From: CAVSUZ01 sp963834715
GTDB lineage: Bacteria > Pseudomonadota > Alphaproteobacteria > Acetobacterales > Acetobacteraceae
Direction: 5' to 3'
DNA: 64,000 bases
NCBI GenBank assembly: GCA_963834715.1
Contig: CAWIDE010000022.1
Span: forward strand, 765,220-829,219
Part shown: piece after piece, positions 18,232 through 26,654 of the stretch
Layout of the letters: every line of letters begins with the position of its first letter
How positions within the stretch are numbered: the stretch's first letter is position 1
Program-made: the position numbers and the translations under genes
The notes under the pieces: model-generated
Databases searched by the model: none
The model's input: the letters and a program-made list of their open reading frames with translations, nothing else
What the model was told of the DNA's origin: nothing

Positions 18232-18420
18232 ATGATGCGAAAGTTTAGTTACCGCCACATTGACGCTGCGCTCGCGAAGCAGCGCGAGCGTCAGGCCACT
18301 ATCCGCCTCCTCGAACGCGATGCGACCGAGATCGTGGCACACGACGCGATGTCTGCGCTGGCCCTAGCTTTCGCCGCCAGCGAGCTGCGCGACTCGATGC
18401 TGCGGGAGGCGCCGCTATGA
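18232..18420 (+). CDS. Small hypothetical protein upstream of the primase-helicase
   Basis: 62 residues, MMRKFSYRHIDAALAKQRER then a helical region rich in Ala and Glu. AAAAAAGG lies about 8 bp upstream of the ATG. It overlaps the next gene by ATGA (18417-18420), so the two are translationally coupled. No family recognised; perhaps a small accessory to the primase-helicase. Confidence 0.6.
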   Translation: MMRKFSYRHIDAALAKQRERQATIRLLERDATEIVAHDAMSALALAFAASELRDSMLREAPL

Positions 18421-20792
18421 TCGCGTTCGCCGATCTTGCCGCGCATCGCCGGTGGGTTGCGTGGCGCGGCGAGCCGCGCGACGACGATATTACGAAGGCG
18501 CCATATATTGGTCCAGGCATCAAAGCACGCGCCGATGATCCGTCCGGGTGGATTACTCGCGCCCAAGCCGAGACGCTTGCGTCGAGGATCATGGACGGAC
18601 ACGGCGGGGGCATCGGCCTGGAGCTGGGCACGGTTGCTGATGTTACGCTCGGCGGCGTTGATCTGGACACGTGCCGCGACCCCACGACCGGCAAGATAGA
18701 GCCGTGGGCACAAGAGGTAATCGGCCGGCTGGCGACATACAGCGAAGTCTCGCCCAGCGGGGCCGGGATCAAGTGCTACTTCCAGTATGATCGCGCCGAC
18801 TTGGATGCGTTACGAACCGTGATGGGCGGGACTCTGGGGCGCAAATGGGCACGCGAGCGGAAGAAGCATGCGCCTAGCATCGAGCTGTATCTTGCCAATC
18901 GCTACTTCGCAGTGACGGGTGAGCATCTTGTCGGCACGCCGCCCGATTTACGGCCGGTTTTCCGAGATACGATCCTGTGGATTCTCCGTGATGCGGGACC
19001 GGCATTCAGGGCGGGCGGGGATGCATCGGCTGGAGCGTATCAGGATGGTGGCAATGATGGGCTACACGCCCGGATTAAAACCGCATGTGACACTTCGCCT
19101 AAACTCGCCCAACGCTGGACGGGCGACTGGGCGGGACTTTCCGATATCACCCGCTCTGGCCGCGCCATGTCGCTGCTACGGCTACTTCATGAGGCCGGAT
19201 TTGGACGTGATGATGCAAAAGCGGCGCTGCGTCTCCACCACGACTCTGATTTGGACGCCTGGCTCGCGGAATCGGATGGCCAGCGCGAGTTTCAGCGAGC
19301 ATGGGATAAGGTCGAGAACAGTACATCGGCCTCGCCGCCCGAGTGGGGCGAGCCCGACATGTCGGTGCTGCGGCTCAATCGTCGCCCGCCACCGAAGTTG
19401 CCATTGGAGGTGTTCGGTCCCGAGTGGCAAACCTGGATCACAAACGCCGCCGAGGCGGCCGCATGTCCGCCGGACTACGTGGCAGCAACTCTGCTCGCCA
19501 GCACCTCTGCTCTGATCGGCAATGCTCGCTGGGCGCAGGCCAACCAGGGCTGGGCTGAGCCCCCGCATCTCTGGTGCGGCAGCGTAGGCGATTCCGGTTG
19601 TGGCAAATCCCCTGGTTCGGATGCGCTGCTGCGGCACGTGCTGCCTCATATCGAAGCGCGTATGGCGGCCGATTTCCCCGACCAGTTGCGGGAATGGAGA
19701 GCCGCAGCGGAGAGCAGGACAGCCAAAACAGAAGCCTGGAAGGCCGATGTCCGCAAGGCAGAGAAGGACGGCGCTGCACCGCCCCTTCCTCCGATAGAGA
19801 ATGACGAGCCGGAGCCACAGGCACCAAGACTACGAGAGAATGATGTAACGATAGAGAAAGTCGCCGCCCTGCTGGCCTCAGCCGCCCCGAAAGGGCTGCT
19901 AATCTGGCGTGATGAGCTGTCTGGGTGGCTGCTCGGCATGACGAACTACAACAGCGCCGGGCGGGCGTTCTGGATCGAGGCTTATGGCGGCCGGCCCTAT
20001 CGGGTGGAACGGCAGAAATCGCCCCGGCCCATCGAAGTGCCGTATCTCGCAGTGGCGGTGACAGGCGGAACGCAGCCCGACAAGGTGGCTGAGTTGTTCA
20101 GGGAGGCGGATGACGGCTTGCTGGCGCGGTTCTGCTGGTTCTGGCCGGATGCTGTGCCCTTCGCACTTGGGCGAGCTGTCCCCGACACGTCCTGGGCTAT
20201 CGAAGCACTAGATCGGCTCCGGTTACTCGATCTGGCCCGGACGGATGATCGCGCGGCCCCCGTCATGGTCCCGCTGGCAGCGGCCGCCCTGCCCGCCATC
20301 GAGGCCTTCGGCCGCGAGATGCAGGAGAGCCAGAGTAACGCCGGCGGGCTGATGCGGTCAGCCTACGGCAAGGCGCGTGGCACTGCGCTGCGGCTATCCT
20401 TGAGCCTGGAATACCTGTGGTGGTGTGCACAAAGCGGTTTCGATGCGCCTCCAGCCAGCATCACCGAGCGCGCCTTTATGGCAGCTGCGACGCTGGTGGC
20501 GGATTATCTCATGCCGATGGCGGAGCGGGTCTATGGCGACGCTGCCGCGGCCCGAGCGGAGCATAATGCCGCGACGCTCGCCCGCTGGATCGTCAGCGCG
20601 AAGGCTAAGGAGGTGCATATCCGCCACCTGCTCCGGGAGGGGCGCCTGCCTGGCCTGCGGGACGCCGCGACCATCCGCGAAGCCTGTGACGTGCTGGTCG
20701 ACGCCGACTGGCTGCGTCCCCCGCCGAAGGGCGACGGTTCCGGCCGACCAAAAGCCGCCTATGCCGTCAATCCCCGGATGTTCGGGCCATGA
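18417..20792 (+). CDS. Primase-helicase-like replication protein (PrimPol-like N-terminus, DUF3987-type ATPase)
   Basis: 791 residues. The N-terminal ~200 residues resemble phage primase-polymerase domains: GGVDLDTCRDP (Asp 82 and 84 as the DxD) and EVSPSGAGIKCYF (about 110-122). A P-loop GDSGCGKSPG lies at about 391-400 and an acidic Walker-B-like segment LLIWRDELSGWLLG at about 497. The C-terminus (AAYAVNPRMFGP) is conserved in a second copy at 53716-53823. Proteins of this type replicate small phages, plasmids and satellites. The next gene starts in the ATGA overlapping the stop. The gene is intact and is the core of the island's replication module. Confidence 0.82.
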   Translation: MIAFADLAAHRRWVAWRGEPRDDDITKAPYIGPGIKARADDPSGWITRAQAETLASRIMDGHGGGIGLELGTVADVTLGGVDLDTCRDPTTGKIEPWAQEVIGRLATYSEVSPSGAGIKCYFQYDRADLDALRTVMGGTLGRKWARERKKHAPSIELYLANRYFAVTGEHLVGTPPDLRPVFRDTILWILRDAGPAFRAGGDASAGAYQDGGNDGLHARIKTACDTSPKLAQRWTGDWAGLSDITRSGRAMSLLRLLHEAGFGRDDAKAALRLHHDSDLDAWLAESDGQREFQRAWDKVENSTSASPPEWGEPDMSVLRLNRRPPPKLPLEVFGPEWQTWITNAAEAAACPPDYVAATLLASTSALIGNARWAQANQGWAEPPHLWCGSVGDSGCGKSPGSDALLRHVLPHIEARMAADFPDQLREWRAAAESRTAKTEAWKADVRKAEKDGAAPPLPPIENDEPEPQAPRLRENDVTIEKVAALLASAAPKGLLIWRDELSGWLLGMTNYNSAGRAFWIEAYGGRPYRVERQKSPRPIEVPYLAVAVTGGTQPDKVAELFREADDGLLARFCWFWPDAVPFALGRAVPDTSWAIEALDRLRLLDLARTDDRAAPVMVPLAAAALPAIEAFGREMQESQSNAGGLMRSAYGKARGTALRLSLSLEYLWWCAQSGFDAPPASITERAFMAAATLVADYLMPMAERVYGDAAAARAEHNAATLARWIVSAKAKEVHIRHLLREGRLPGLRDAATIREACDVLVDADWLRPPPKGDGSGRPKAAYAVNPRMFGP

Positions 20793-21373
20793 GTAAATGG
20801 GCCGAAGCCTTTGCGGCGCTGGCGCGAATCCCTGACACCAGAGACACAAGCGACATTGGGCAAGCGCAACAACAACCTTGTGTCACTATTGTCTCTAGTG
20901 TCACACCTGCCGGCCCGCCTGCCGACCCCATACCTACCCCTAGTGTCACTAACGTCTCTTATGTCACGAGCATCCGCTGTTCGGACGAAGGCACCCTCAG
21001 CACACCACTCGAACCGGATGACACTAGAGACACAAGTGACACAAGGGTGCCAATTGGCCGACCGGCACCCCTTTGTGTCACTAGTGTCCCTTGTGTCACG
21101 CCTATCAGCGCCTCCGATCCGGTAGGCACCATCGACCTCCTGGCGGCCGAGCTGCTTAGTCAGGCTGAGCGCAACCCGGCTATTACCATCACCGACCACG
21201 CCAAGGCGCTGGACTACTTCCGTGCTCGCGCCGCAGCCGGCGACGCGGAAAGCAAGTCCACAGCCAAACCGCCCCAGCCAGAAAGCCCCTCCGCCCTCCT
21301 AAAGCTTCCGAAGGTCGCCGAAATCACCCGCATATGGCCAGGCGCACGCTTCGTCCAGTTCATCGACGAATGA
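20789..21373 (+). CDS. Hypothetical protein with DT/VT repeat clusters
   Basis: 194 residues. It starts MSKWAEAFAALARI, then alternates short acidic clusters (DTRDTSD) with CVTIVSSVT-like clusters, and ends with a predicted helical tail (AALLKLPKVAEI-like). The clusters are the translation of 9-nt repeated DNA (see 20836-21102). Its start overlaps the primase-helicase stop (ATGA). A diverged paralogue with the same start and cluster arrangement begins at 53820, also in an ATGA overlap with a primase tail, so the pairing is conserved. Function unknown; the DNA repeats may matter as much as the protein. Confidence 0.7.
   Translation: MSKWAEAFAALARIPDTRDTSDIGQAQQQPCVTIVSSVTPAGPPADPIPTPSVTNVSYVTSIRCSDEGTLSTPLEPDDTRDTSDTRVPIGRPAPLCVTSVPCVTPISASDPVGTIDLLAAELLSQAERNPAITITDHAKALDYFRARAAAGDAESKSTAKPPQPESPSALLKLPKVAEITRIWPGARFVQFIDE
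20836..21102. repeat. Five TGTCAC-type repeat clusters with 9-nt period
   Basis: Clusters at about 20836, 20879, 20942, 21019 and 21078 each hold two or three TGTC(A/T)C-like hexamers spaced 9 nt. The first and fourth are in reverse orientation and the others forward, so neighbours can pair as inverted repeats. All lie inside the coding region above. Confidence 0.65.
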
Positions 21374-21397
21374 CCCCGACCGTACCAAGGAGCAGAA

Positions 21398-21589
21398 GTG
21401 AAAATGGCAACTATTCAGGAACGCAAATGCCAGTGCTGGCGTAAGCGGTTGGTTTGTTATTTTTGTGTGGATTGCCAGAAATGCGGCGGCGATTGCCACT
21501 GCGATGATGGCCAACGCACCAGACGCAAGCCGCGCCCATCGCCAGTAGAAGGGCGCATAAAGCGCGAATTGGTCACGGAGGACGCGTAA
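21398..21589 (+). CDS. Cysteine-rich miniprotein
   Basis: 63 residues from GTG 21398, with AAGGAG five bases upstream. Residues 10-37 contain ten to eleven closely spaced cysteines and histidines (CQCW, CYFCVDCQKCGGDCHC), followed by a basic tail. The layout suggests one or two zinc-binding knuckles. It lies 24 bp after the repeat protein on the same strand. The opposite strand also has a long open frame with a hydrophobic stretch, but no ribosome-binding site, so the plus-strand gene is preferred. No family recognised. Confidence 0.55.
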   Translation: MKMATIQERKCQCWRKRLVCYFCVDCQKCGGDCHCDDGQRTRRKPRPSPVEGRIKRELVTEDA

Positions 21590-21934
21590 AAAGGAAGACC
21601 CTAGGTCCGAGGAGAGGCGCGTCAGAGGCCAACGCAGCCTTATGCCGGCTCGCGTTGAGGAATGTCGCCTGCCGCTCTCCCTACCTAGCGATATCGCGGG
21701 CCTGATCGAGAGCCGTCCGCCGTTGCACCCATCAACAAATACAGGCACCCGCGCACAGCCGGTTGCAAATAGTGCGCATTCAAAGGGGAAACAAACGCAA
21801 GACCGATAATAGCTGCACAAACACCTTACGACACAATTGCATCGTTCTGATGTACGATAACGCCTATGAGATCGCAGGACCTGACGAGGCTGCCCGCTTC
21901 TGGAGCCAAGCGCGTTGGGGCGCCCCGTTGACCC

Positions 21935-21976
21935 CAATCATCCGGACAGCCGGGGCAATCATCCGGACAGCCGGGG
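21935..21976. repeat. Two exact 21-bp tandem repeats
   Basis: CAATCATCCGGACAGCCGGGG occurs twice in tandem (21935-21955, 21956-21976). In one frame it reads NHPDSRG twice, followed by NYRMLETPPDEPIMGRGDP, which looks like a coding remnant with no usable start. Apart from this, 21590-22450 (860 bp) holds nothing I can name. Confidence 0.55.
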
Positions 21977-22450
21977 CAATTACCGCATGCTGGAGACCCC
22001 GCCGGACGAGCCCATCATGGGGAGAGGCGATCCGCTTGATCGCGGCGAAGGTCGTAAGGTGAGACGCTGCGGAAGTGGGTGCGGCACGTCAACGTGACCG
22101 GGGCGCCCGCGCGCCGCGCCGGATCAGAAACCAAGCCGGGCCTCGAAGCTGACCAGAGGGGCCGCCGGAGGTGTGCTGGCAGATTGGTTTGGCGTCGTGC
22201 AGGCACCCCAAGGAGCGCTCGACTACGATTTATGCGCAGGCTGAGGAAGGCTTGGGCATTGTCCGCTTTCGCTCATCTGGGCGGTATTCGCGCTCTAACG
22301 CGATTATTGCCCGTTGTTGAATAGCGATCGCTGCGCGATTCGATCTATTTCTCCATCTCGGTGGTGCCATGCCGGCGTAGGCGCGCGGTCCAACTTTGCG
22401 CTCCAGCCGAGCGGCAAACCTGCGACGCTGTAATAACGAGGGGGTATTCA

Positions 22451-23386
22451 ATGGACAGCGCGACGGTCAGTATCCGATCCAATCAGGCCGGCAGCGCTTC
22501 CGAGCCGCCGCCAGATTGCGGTAAAGCGGCTTTCGCCGTCAACGGATTCCTGGCGCTACCCCGCATAACGTCCGAGCAGGACGTGGGTTTCATTCGTACG
22601 ACGCTGATGCGGCTATTTGCGGAAAAGGCTGGACGCTCGGAAGGAATGCTGTTCGACTTCGCCGGAACGGATGAGGAAGGCGGCCCGGCCAAGCTGCCGC
22701 AACTCCTCGATCCACGGAACTTCGCGCCGGAACTCCTGAAAACGGAGTTCTTTCACAATGCCGAACAATTGGCCAAGCGTCTGCTGGGACAGAAGGCTCG
22801 CTTCCTTGCCGACCATGCATTGCTGAAACCGGCCGGAGACGGTGCAGAGACGCCGTGGCACCAGGACGACGCCTTCCGCCCCGGTGACGTGGACTGCACC
22901 GAGGTGAGCATCTGGATGCCCCTGCAGCCCGTCAATGAAGCAAACGGCTGCCTTGGGTTCATTCCTGGCTCGCACAAATGGGACGTTCTGCCGCACCGCT
23001 GGTTATCGGGGGACGGTCGGATCCATGCGCTGGAGTGCCACACCGGCTTTGATCCGGGCCGTGTCGTGCTTTGCCCGCTCCCGGCTGGTGGCTGCACCGT
23101 ACATACCAACCGAACGCTGCATTGGGCTGGCCCCAACCGCTCCGACACGCCGCGGCTGGCCTATGCGCTGGTTTTCGGGCTCCCGATGCAAAAGGCGGCG
23201 CAGCCGCGTAATCACTACTGGCTCGCCAACAAGAACGAGCCGCGCCATGAGCGGCGGCGGCGCTGGATGCGGCACGGCGGTTACCTGGTGCACGCCTTTC
23301 GCCGCATCAGTCAGATCCGACAAGTCGGATGGCGAGAGACATCGATGCGAGCATTCGTGAAGGTGACACGCCGGCGGCGGCACTGA
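22451..23386 (+). CDS. Phytanoyl-CoA dioxygenase (PhyH) family protein, island cargo
   Basis: 311 residues from the ATG at 22451. Fe-binding HxD is in TPWHQDDAFRPG (about residues 135-145) and the distal His in TNRTLHWAGPNRSD (about 222), with Arg for 2-oxoglutarate six residues on. The segment CLGFIPGSHKWDVLPH is typical of PhyH. It differs strongly from the chromosomal PhyH at 7903-8922, so it is not a recent duplicate. It stands alone as cargo; IS630 copy 1 has inserted 18 bp after its stop. Substrate unknown. Confidence 0.85.
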   Translation: MDSATVSIRSNQAGSASEPPPDCGKAAFAVNGFLALPRITSEQDVGFIRTTLMRLFAEKAGRSEGMLFDFAGTDEEGGPAKLPQLLDPRNFAPELLKTEFFHNAEQLAKRLLGQKARFLADHALLKPAGDGAETPWHQDDAFRPGDVDCTEVSIWMPLQPVNEANGCLGFIPGSHKWDVLPHRWLSGDGRIHALECHTGFDPGRVVLCPLPAGGCTVHTNRTLHWAGPNRSDTPRLAYALVFGLPMQKAAQPRNHYWLANKNEPRHERRRRWMRHGGYLVHAFRRISQIRQVGWRETSMRAFVKVTRRRRH

Positions 23387-24571
23387 ACTGCCGGCGGCGT
23401 CCTAGTACCCCGAGTTCGATCATACTGTTGGGGTAGAGCCGGTGCAACTTAATGCGGGCCTCTTCGGTGGTGAACTGCCAATTCGCTTTAACGTGAGCTT
23501 TGTTGCGGCTCGCCCGCCAAGCGGCGACTTCGTCGGCCAGAGTTTGCTTGTCGGAGATGCGCTCGTCGAGACACTGCGTTGACAGCACGCTGAGTTCGGA
23601 TTCCGCTAAGTTGAGCCAACTGCCGTGTTTGGGGGTGTAGTGCCACTCAAACCTTTCGACCAGGCGGCGTGCCTCGGCAGCAGGGAAGGCCTCGTAGAGA
23701 GCGGCCTGTCTGTGAGTGTTGAGATTATCCTGCACGAGCACGATTTTCTCTGCCTTGGGAAAGTGCGTGTCGGATAATTCTTTGAGTACCTGGGCGTAGT
23801 CCACCGCGGTATGGTGGTCGGTCACCTTGACCTCACGCCAACCTTCCAGGGGGGCGAACACCATGAACAGGTTGGCCGTCCCGTTGCGCTCATACTCATA
23901 GTCATAGCGTGCGGGGCACCCTGGCTTAGCGGGGATCGGCAGGCGTGTTTCGGCAACCAGCTGCTTGGACGATTTGTCGAGGCATACCACGGGGCGGGTC
24001 GGATCATGCGGCCGATGGTAAACCTCCAGCACATCTTCCATACCGGCTACGAAGGCGGCGTTGGCATCCGGCGGGATGACCCATTGTTTTTGTAGGTGCG
24101 GCTTGAGGATGTTTTTTTTAGCACACGCCCGATCGTGTTATCGCTGGCACGCTCAACAATGTTGAGTTCTACCACTGCTTCCTCGAGCAGTTTGAGCGTC
24201 CACCTTTTCCGGCCCTTGGGCGGTTCGGAGCAGGCCAAGGCGATCAGCTTGGCCTCCGAGGCTCCATCGAAGATGCAGGGCCTCGCCGAGGCGGGCGAGT
24301 GCTTACGCTCCAGCACTGCCTCGAACCCCTCCTCCACCAGCTGCTGGCGGATCCGGGCGACCGTCGCTGCGCTGATATCCAGCGCCGCGGCGATCTGACT
24401 GTCACTCCACCCGTCGCTGCCTTCGGCAGCATCCGCCTTCAACAAGATCCGCGCCCTGGTCAACCGCCATGCCGGGTGCTTGTCGGCACGGATCATGGTC
24501 TCCAGCCGCTCACGTTCGTCATGGCTGAGCCTGACCACGTACTTCTTTACAGCGATTTGTTTCGCGGTCAC
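23307..24571 (-). CDS. IS630-family transposase (two frames joined at an A8 slippery run)
   Basis: Frame 1 starts at GTG 24571 (VTAKQIAVKKYVVRLSHDER) and carries the two HTH domains (WSDSQIAAALDISAATVARI). Frame 2 carries the DDE core: VVCLDKSSKQL (first Asp), IVLVQDNLNTHRQAAL (second Asp) and HGSWLNLAESELSVL (Glu). The frames meet at a run of eight A on the coding strand near 24111-24118. IS630 members commonly use frameshifting there, so both halves may make one functional protein. With no stop inside the IS, frame 2 runs about 33 codons past its end into PhyH-flanking DNA. Confidence 0.8.
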
Positions 24572-24639
24572 GATGCGACTCCGTCGTTACGGAGTCATCG
24601 ATTCAGAGACTCTCCACAAAATCAAGGACGTAGAGGACC
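23405..24639 (-). mobile_element. IS630-family insertion sequence, copy 1
   Basis: The left end GTACCCCGAGTTCG follows a TA at 23403-23404. The right end near 24639 is a degenerate match to the GGGGTAC end of copy 2. IS630 elements insert at TA. The transposase is encoded on the minus strand in two frames. Confidence 0.75.
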
Positions 24640-25011
24640 AGGCTCGGCCAACTCCCGCCGGGCTGGAGCGGGCCCGGTGCTAGGGCGGCGGGTGAGTAGA
24701 ACCCTCATCGAGGCGTCCCCCGGCAGGTGATCGGACCAGCGCCAGGGCTTGCCTTTCGCGGACCAGCCAGACCCCCTGGCGAACACAAGGATCGTGCATC
24801 TTCCCGGCCGTCAACCGTTCCCCGTCACAAGCCAGCACAGTCCGAAGCTGCGCCATCGGCATGGTGGGCCGCATGCTCCCGGACCACGCGGGGAATGCTG
24901 AGAACGCCGTAGCCGTCGTATTTCCGTCAGAGCACCTTCTGTGGTTTGGTCCGCTCGGCTACGTCACCCAGGAAGATGGCCGGCCATCAACCCCTCGGCG
25001 GACACTGGTAT

Positions 25012-25040
25012 GAAGAAAGCCGCCCCCAAGCGGGAGCGGC
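25012..25040 (-). terminator. Rho-independent terminator-like hairpin
   Basis: On the minus strand a GCCGC...GCGGC stem with C/G-rich interior is followed by TTTCTTC. It is one of four related hairpins in this part of the island. Confidence 0.5.
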
Positions 25041-25691
25041 ACAAGGTGCGAATGAAGCAAGTCTACCCGCGATATAGCGCTGCGATACGTAAGGTGGCAT
25101 CCCTTGAATTGCTCGTCCGCGTGGTTGAAAGCCGGGACCGGGAACTTGGCATAGCCGACCATGATATCGCTCGCGCGCGAAACAGCGGCAGGCGACGCAC
25201 TCCGGAGAAGTGTGAAACCCTTACCGGGATCCAGCGGCGGGCGAGCGAGCATGCCCTGAAGCGGCCCCCGGCCAACTTCTGACGCATCAAACTTCCCGGA
25301 GTTTCGCGCGCTGATATCCCTTCCGTTTGTTCGCACGACGCGCCCAGCGCCCGCCGCATGAGCAACCCGCAGTGCGGAAACCTGCTGCGCCTCGGTCGGT
25401 TTATCGGTGCCGTAGATTTCTCGGCATAGGCCGGCAAGGTGAAGGTTGGTAAGGGTGTAGCGGCGGTCGAGCCATCCTAATCTGACGAACAGATCGTGGA
25501 TCACCCGCCTGATTTTTCCCGGACCGCTTGACATGGCAACAGCTAGACAAAGCTGCCCCGATTCGCGAAGCGTGCGCGACTGATTCGGCGGCTCTTCGGA
25601 TGCGGCGGAGACGCCCTCCGCCATACTCCTGGCTCGAAGGCCGCCTGGCCGTGGCCGCGTCTCCAGCCCAGCATTAGCCCTAATTCAGAGT

Positions 25692-25717
25692 GAAGAAAGC
25701 CGCCCCTAAAGGGCGGC
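25692..25717 (-). terminator. Rho-independent terminator-like hairpin
   Basis: A perfect 7-bp stem GCCGCCC/GGGCGGC with a short loop, followed on the minus strand by TTTCTTC. Same core as the hairpin at 25012. Confidence 0.6.
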
Positions 25718-26110
25718 CTAGGAGAGGTCCTACGCAAGAAGTCCAGCCGGTAACGTCGCTCCGATCATCTGGTTCCTACCCCGAACAATTGCGGCAGCTC
25801 CGGGAAATGGCAGCCGCATGGGTCGTGGTACTTGGCGGGCTTAAAAGCGCTCGCCATCGCCCACCGCAGCTCGGTCACGGGCAACACGGCGCCATGCTGC
25901 CTGACCAGGCGAAATCTGGGCGTGGTTCTTTTCGTCAACGCTGGAGGATAGGCTCTGAATTTTGGCGTCAACATCGGGGGCGACCAATGGTAAGGACCCG
26001 CGGCGGTCGTATTCCGGCAAGCCATCTCAAGACAGGTTCGTCCGTTCTGCGACGCTCGCCCACCGTACCGGATCAGGAGCCGAAACGTCCTACAAGGGAC
26101 CGCAGCGCAA

Positions 26111-26135
26111 CAAGAAGCCGCCCGACCCGGGCGGC
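26111..26135 (-). terminator. Terminator-like hairpin
   Basis: A perfect 8-bp stem GCCGCCCG/CGGGCGGC with a 3-nt loop, followed on the minus strand by TTCTTG. The T-run is weak. Confidence 0.4.
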
Positions 26136-26324
26136 CCAAGGATATTTTGAAATCATTCCGGGCCGCGCCTAACCTGTGCCCACGCTGGCGCGGCCGCTCG
26201 CCGACGGGCGAGCCCTGAGACGATGCGGCTGCGTGTAAGCGTTGCGGCGAGACCCTGCCCGATTTTCCTTGACGGCAGCCGTGCGGCGTATCAGAGGCCG
26301 GCCCATCCTCTGTGCTGGGGTGGA

Positions 26325-26654
26325 TTACGCCGGCTGCCGCTGGATGCGTTTCACGCGGTGCTTCTGGTAGGCGATAATCTCACGGGCGAGAGGCAGACGA
26401 GCATCGAAACGCAGGTGCGTGATGGAGACAAACGCGGCGTTCTTGGCCTCGTCTCCAAAATCGAGGCGGCACACAATGCCTCCCTCGTCACCGGCGTAGC
26501 TGATCCAGGTGATTGAGCAGGCGGCGGAGGTTTGGCTCGCAGCGTTCTTCGCGACGAGAGCGGCGAGCAGCTCGGGTGTGGGGCGCGCGGGCAGTGGCAG
26601 AGCCTGTTGCAGCTTCCCCATCAGGCGGTCAACCTGGGTTGGATTATCGATCAT
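26325..26654 (-). CDS. IS66 passenger gene, hypothetical
   Basis: 109 residues, MIDNPTQVDRLMGKLQQALP, with a beta-rich middle (SYAGDEGGIVCRLDF, AFVSITHLRFD) and a basic end (YQKHRVKRIQRQPA). Its ATG overlaps the stop of tnpC (ATGA at 26651-26654), and it lies inside the terminal repeats, so it moves with the element. Function unknown. Confidence 0.7.
   Translation of the reverse strand: MIDNPTQVDRLMGKLQQALPLPARPTPELLAALVAKNAASQTSAACSITWISYAGDEGGIVCRLDFGDEAKNAAFVSITHLRFDARLPLAREIIAYQKHRVKRIQRQPA

Larger units (their letters stand above)
24640..26226. other. Decayed cargo region without a clear gene
   Basis: No intact gene is supported. On the minus strand 25400-25560 reads IRRVIHDLFVRLGWLDRRYT then LAGLCREIYGTDKPTEAQQV, which looks like the winged-helix start of a replication-associated protein, but the rest of that frame loses coding character. 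A short minus frame at 24680-24874 (MHDPCVRQGVWLVRERQALA) is also possible. Three minus-strand terminator-like hairpins divide the region, suggesting former small minus-strand genes. Confidence 0.35.

Noticed and set aside
21299..21937. Minus-strand 212-codon frame with a hydrophobic segment
   Set aside because: It lies opposite the repeat-protein tail and the cysteine-rich gene, has no ribosome-binding site, and its first half is non-coding in character; the plus-strand gene has AAGGAG at proper spacing.
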